From assembly GCA_018658605.1 (NCBI GenBank), contig JABHUV010000044.1, positions 1 to 16,168 of the forward strand: DNA of 16,168 nucleotides. Direction: 5' to 3'. The notes beneath the pieces are model-generated. The model was not told the origin of the DNA. It saw nothing but the letters and a program-made list of their open reading frames with translations, and searched no databases. The stretch is from Planctomycetaceae bacterium (GTDB lineage: Bacteria; Planctomycetota; Planctomycetia; Pirellulales; Pirellulaceae). Positions 15,300 to 16,168 of the stretch are shown here, piece after piece. The translations under genes were made by a program, and so were the position numbers. Numbering within the stretch: the first letter of the stretch is position 1; every line of letters starts with the position of its first letter.

Positions 15300-16168
15300 G
15301 TGTTTACGATTGTTTTCCGTACAATTTACCTAGGAATACAAAGTCTGTTGTTGCACAAAATGCGTGCTGCGCTTGCCGGACTCGGTATCTTTATCGGGAC
15401 AACCACAGTCATTTGGTTGGTTGCCATTGGCGAAGGTGTTAGTGAACGTTCCCAAGATGTCATTAAAGAACTTGGAGCCAAAAATGTTATCGTTCGGACT
15501 AAAAAACCTATCGAGAGTTTAGGGCAGCAAAACGCCAAGGTTAATATTCGGAAGTACGGATTGTTGCGTGCCGATTACGATCGGATAATCGCCATCATCC
15601 CCAGCATTCGACGAGCCGTTTCGATGCGGGAGTTTAAATATACGCTCCGCGTTGCTGATCGTTCGTCCGATTCAAAACTCGTGGGCTGTATGCAACCCTA
15701 TCGCGAACTTAACCAACTGGAAATTGCCCGAGGCAGATGGCTCTCACAAAGAGACCATGGAAAAAAAGTCGTCGTGCTTGCGCATGATACCGCCCGGCGT
15801 TTGTTTCCCTATCAGAACCCAATCCGACAGAAAGTCTGGGTAGGTAGTGAGCTTTACACAGTCGTGGGCGACACTAAATCACGAACTGCCTCAGCGGCCA
15901 TCGGCGGGAGCATGGACGCTCGTGAATACAATCTTGATGCTTATATTCCGCTAGCGACGATGGAAATTCGGATAGGCGACCGTGTGATGAAACGCGTGGG
16001 TTCGTCATGGCAGGGCGAAGAAGTGCAATTGAGTCAAATCACCATCGGCGTGGATACCATCGAAAACGTAGATGAAACGGCTGCAATTATACAGACCTTG
16101 TTGGCAAAATATCATGCTCAGGAAGACTATGCCGTGGTTGTACCCAAGGAATTGCTAATTCAGGCGGA
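15300..16168 (+). CDS. MacB/FtsX-type ABC transporter permease, 5' part
   Basis: An open frame from GTG at 15300 to the window edge (289 codons, no stop); an in-frame TGA at 15288-15290 bars an earlier start. Residues 1-20 (FRTIYLGIQSLLLHKMR) are the cytoplasmic lead-in typical of these permeases. A first membrane helix spans about 22-45 (ALAGLGIFIGTTTVIWLVAIGEGV). A long periplasmic MacB-PCD-like domain follows, with LGAKNVIVR (58-66), RGRWLSQRD (144-152), VVVLAHDTARRLFP (157-170) and YIPLATM (215-221). The remaining helices would lie beyond the window. No ATP-binding domain precedes it, so unlike E. coli MacB the ATPase should be a separate gene, probably downstream. The start is a GTG with a weak ribosome binding site. 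With the TolC and HlyD genes it makes a tripartite exporter. Confidence 0.88.
   Translation, partial: MFTIVFRTIYLGIQSLLLHKMRAALAGLGIFIGTTTVIWLVAIGEGVSERSQDVIKELGAKNVIVRTKKPIESLGQQNAKVNIRKYGLLRADYDRIIAIIPSIRRAVSMREFKYTLRVADRSSDSKLVGCMQPYRELNQLEIARGRWLSQRDHGKKVVVLAHDTARRLFPYQNPIRQKVWVGSELYTVVGDTKSRTASAAIGGSMDAREYNLDAYIPLATMEIRIGDRVMKRVGSSWQGEEVQLSQITIGVDTIENVDETAAIIQTLLAKYHAQEDYAVVVPKELLIQA

Noticed and set aside
1..16168. CRISPR array, tRNA/rRNA genes, insertion sequences or phage genes
   Set aside because: No regularly spaced repeats, no cloverleaf or rRNA-like sequence, and no transposase or integrase motifs were seen; every long frame is explained by the annotated genes.

Overview
The window looks like a chromosomal stretch from a planctomycete, most likely of the Pirellulales or Planctomycetales type. 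The evidence is family content. There is a planctomycete-style ECF sigma factor and a PQQ-like beta-propeller protein whose mature part begins with a WPQFRGP motif. A 1657-residue PVC-type dehydrogenase/haem-binding protein carries a CxxCH site. Beside these lies a TolC / HlyD / HlyD / ABC-permease export cluster of the kind common in that phylum. Base composition looks balanced by eye. I see no tRNA, rRNA, CRISPR array or insertion sequence, and no gene-free stretch longer than about 250 bases.

Left part (1-4140), all on the minus strand and read from right to left. First is a secreted HEYFH metallopeptidase-like protein. A good sigma-70-like promoter follows, then a secreted PQQ-like propeller protein, and close behind it a second secreted HExxH protein (HEFCH). 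After another gap comes an ECF sigma factor. It is followed after only 10 nt by the first 15 codons of a gene that runs off the left edge. A Ser/Thr kinase is the usual partner in planctomycetes, but too little is visible to say so here.

Middle (4141-9347). A divergent intergenic region with several inverted repeats precedes one giant plus-strand gene. Its exported product reads: SGNH-hydrolase-like domain with degenerate catalytic blocks, PVC-type dehydrogenase propeller, HEAT repeats interrupted by an F5/8C (discoidin-like) domain, an azurin/auracyanin-type copper domain with intact Cys-His-Met spacing, and a terminal cytochrome c (CVACH). It resembles a sugar or alcohol oxidation module with its own electron wires, though substrate and electron flow are inferred.

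Right part (9348-16168), plus strand. A long (857-residue) TolC-family outer-membrane lipoprotein comes first. A 140-nt gap holding an extended -10 promoter and a strong ribosome binding site follows. Then come two paralogous HlyD/MacA-type adaptors that overlap by ATGA and align almost without gaps. Last is the start of a MacB/FtsX-type ABC permease, truncated by the right edge and without an N-terminal ATPase. Together these would form a tripartite ABC export system; the ATPase is presumably encoded beyond the window.

The most noteworthy points are the architecture of the giant protein (apparently dead SGNH domain, F5/8C insert, Cu plus haem tail), the paired HlyD adaptors with the enlarged TolC, and the two HExxH secreted proteins around the PQQ-like propeller. 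I see no clear sign of a wholly new system.
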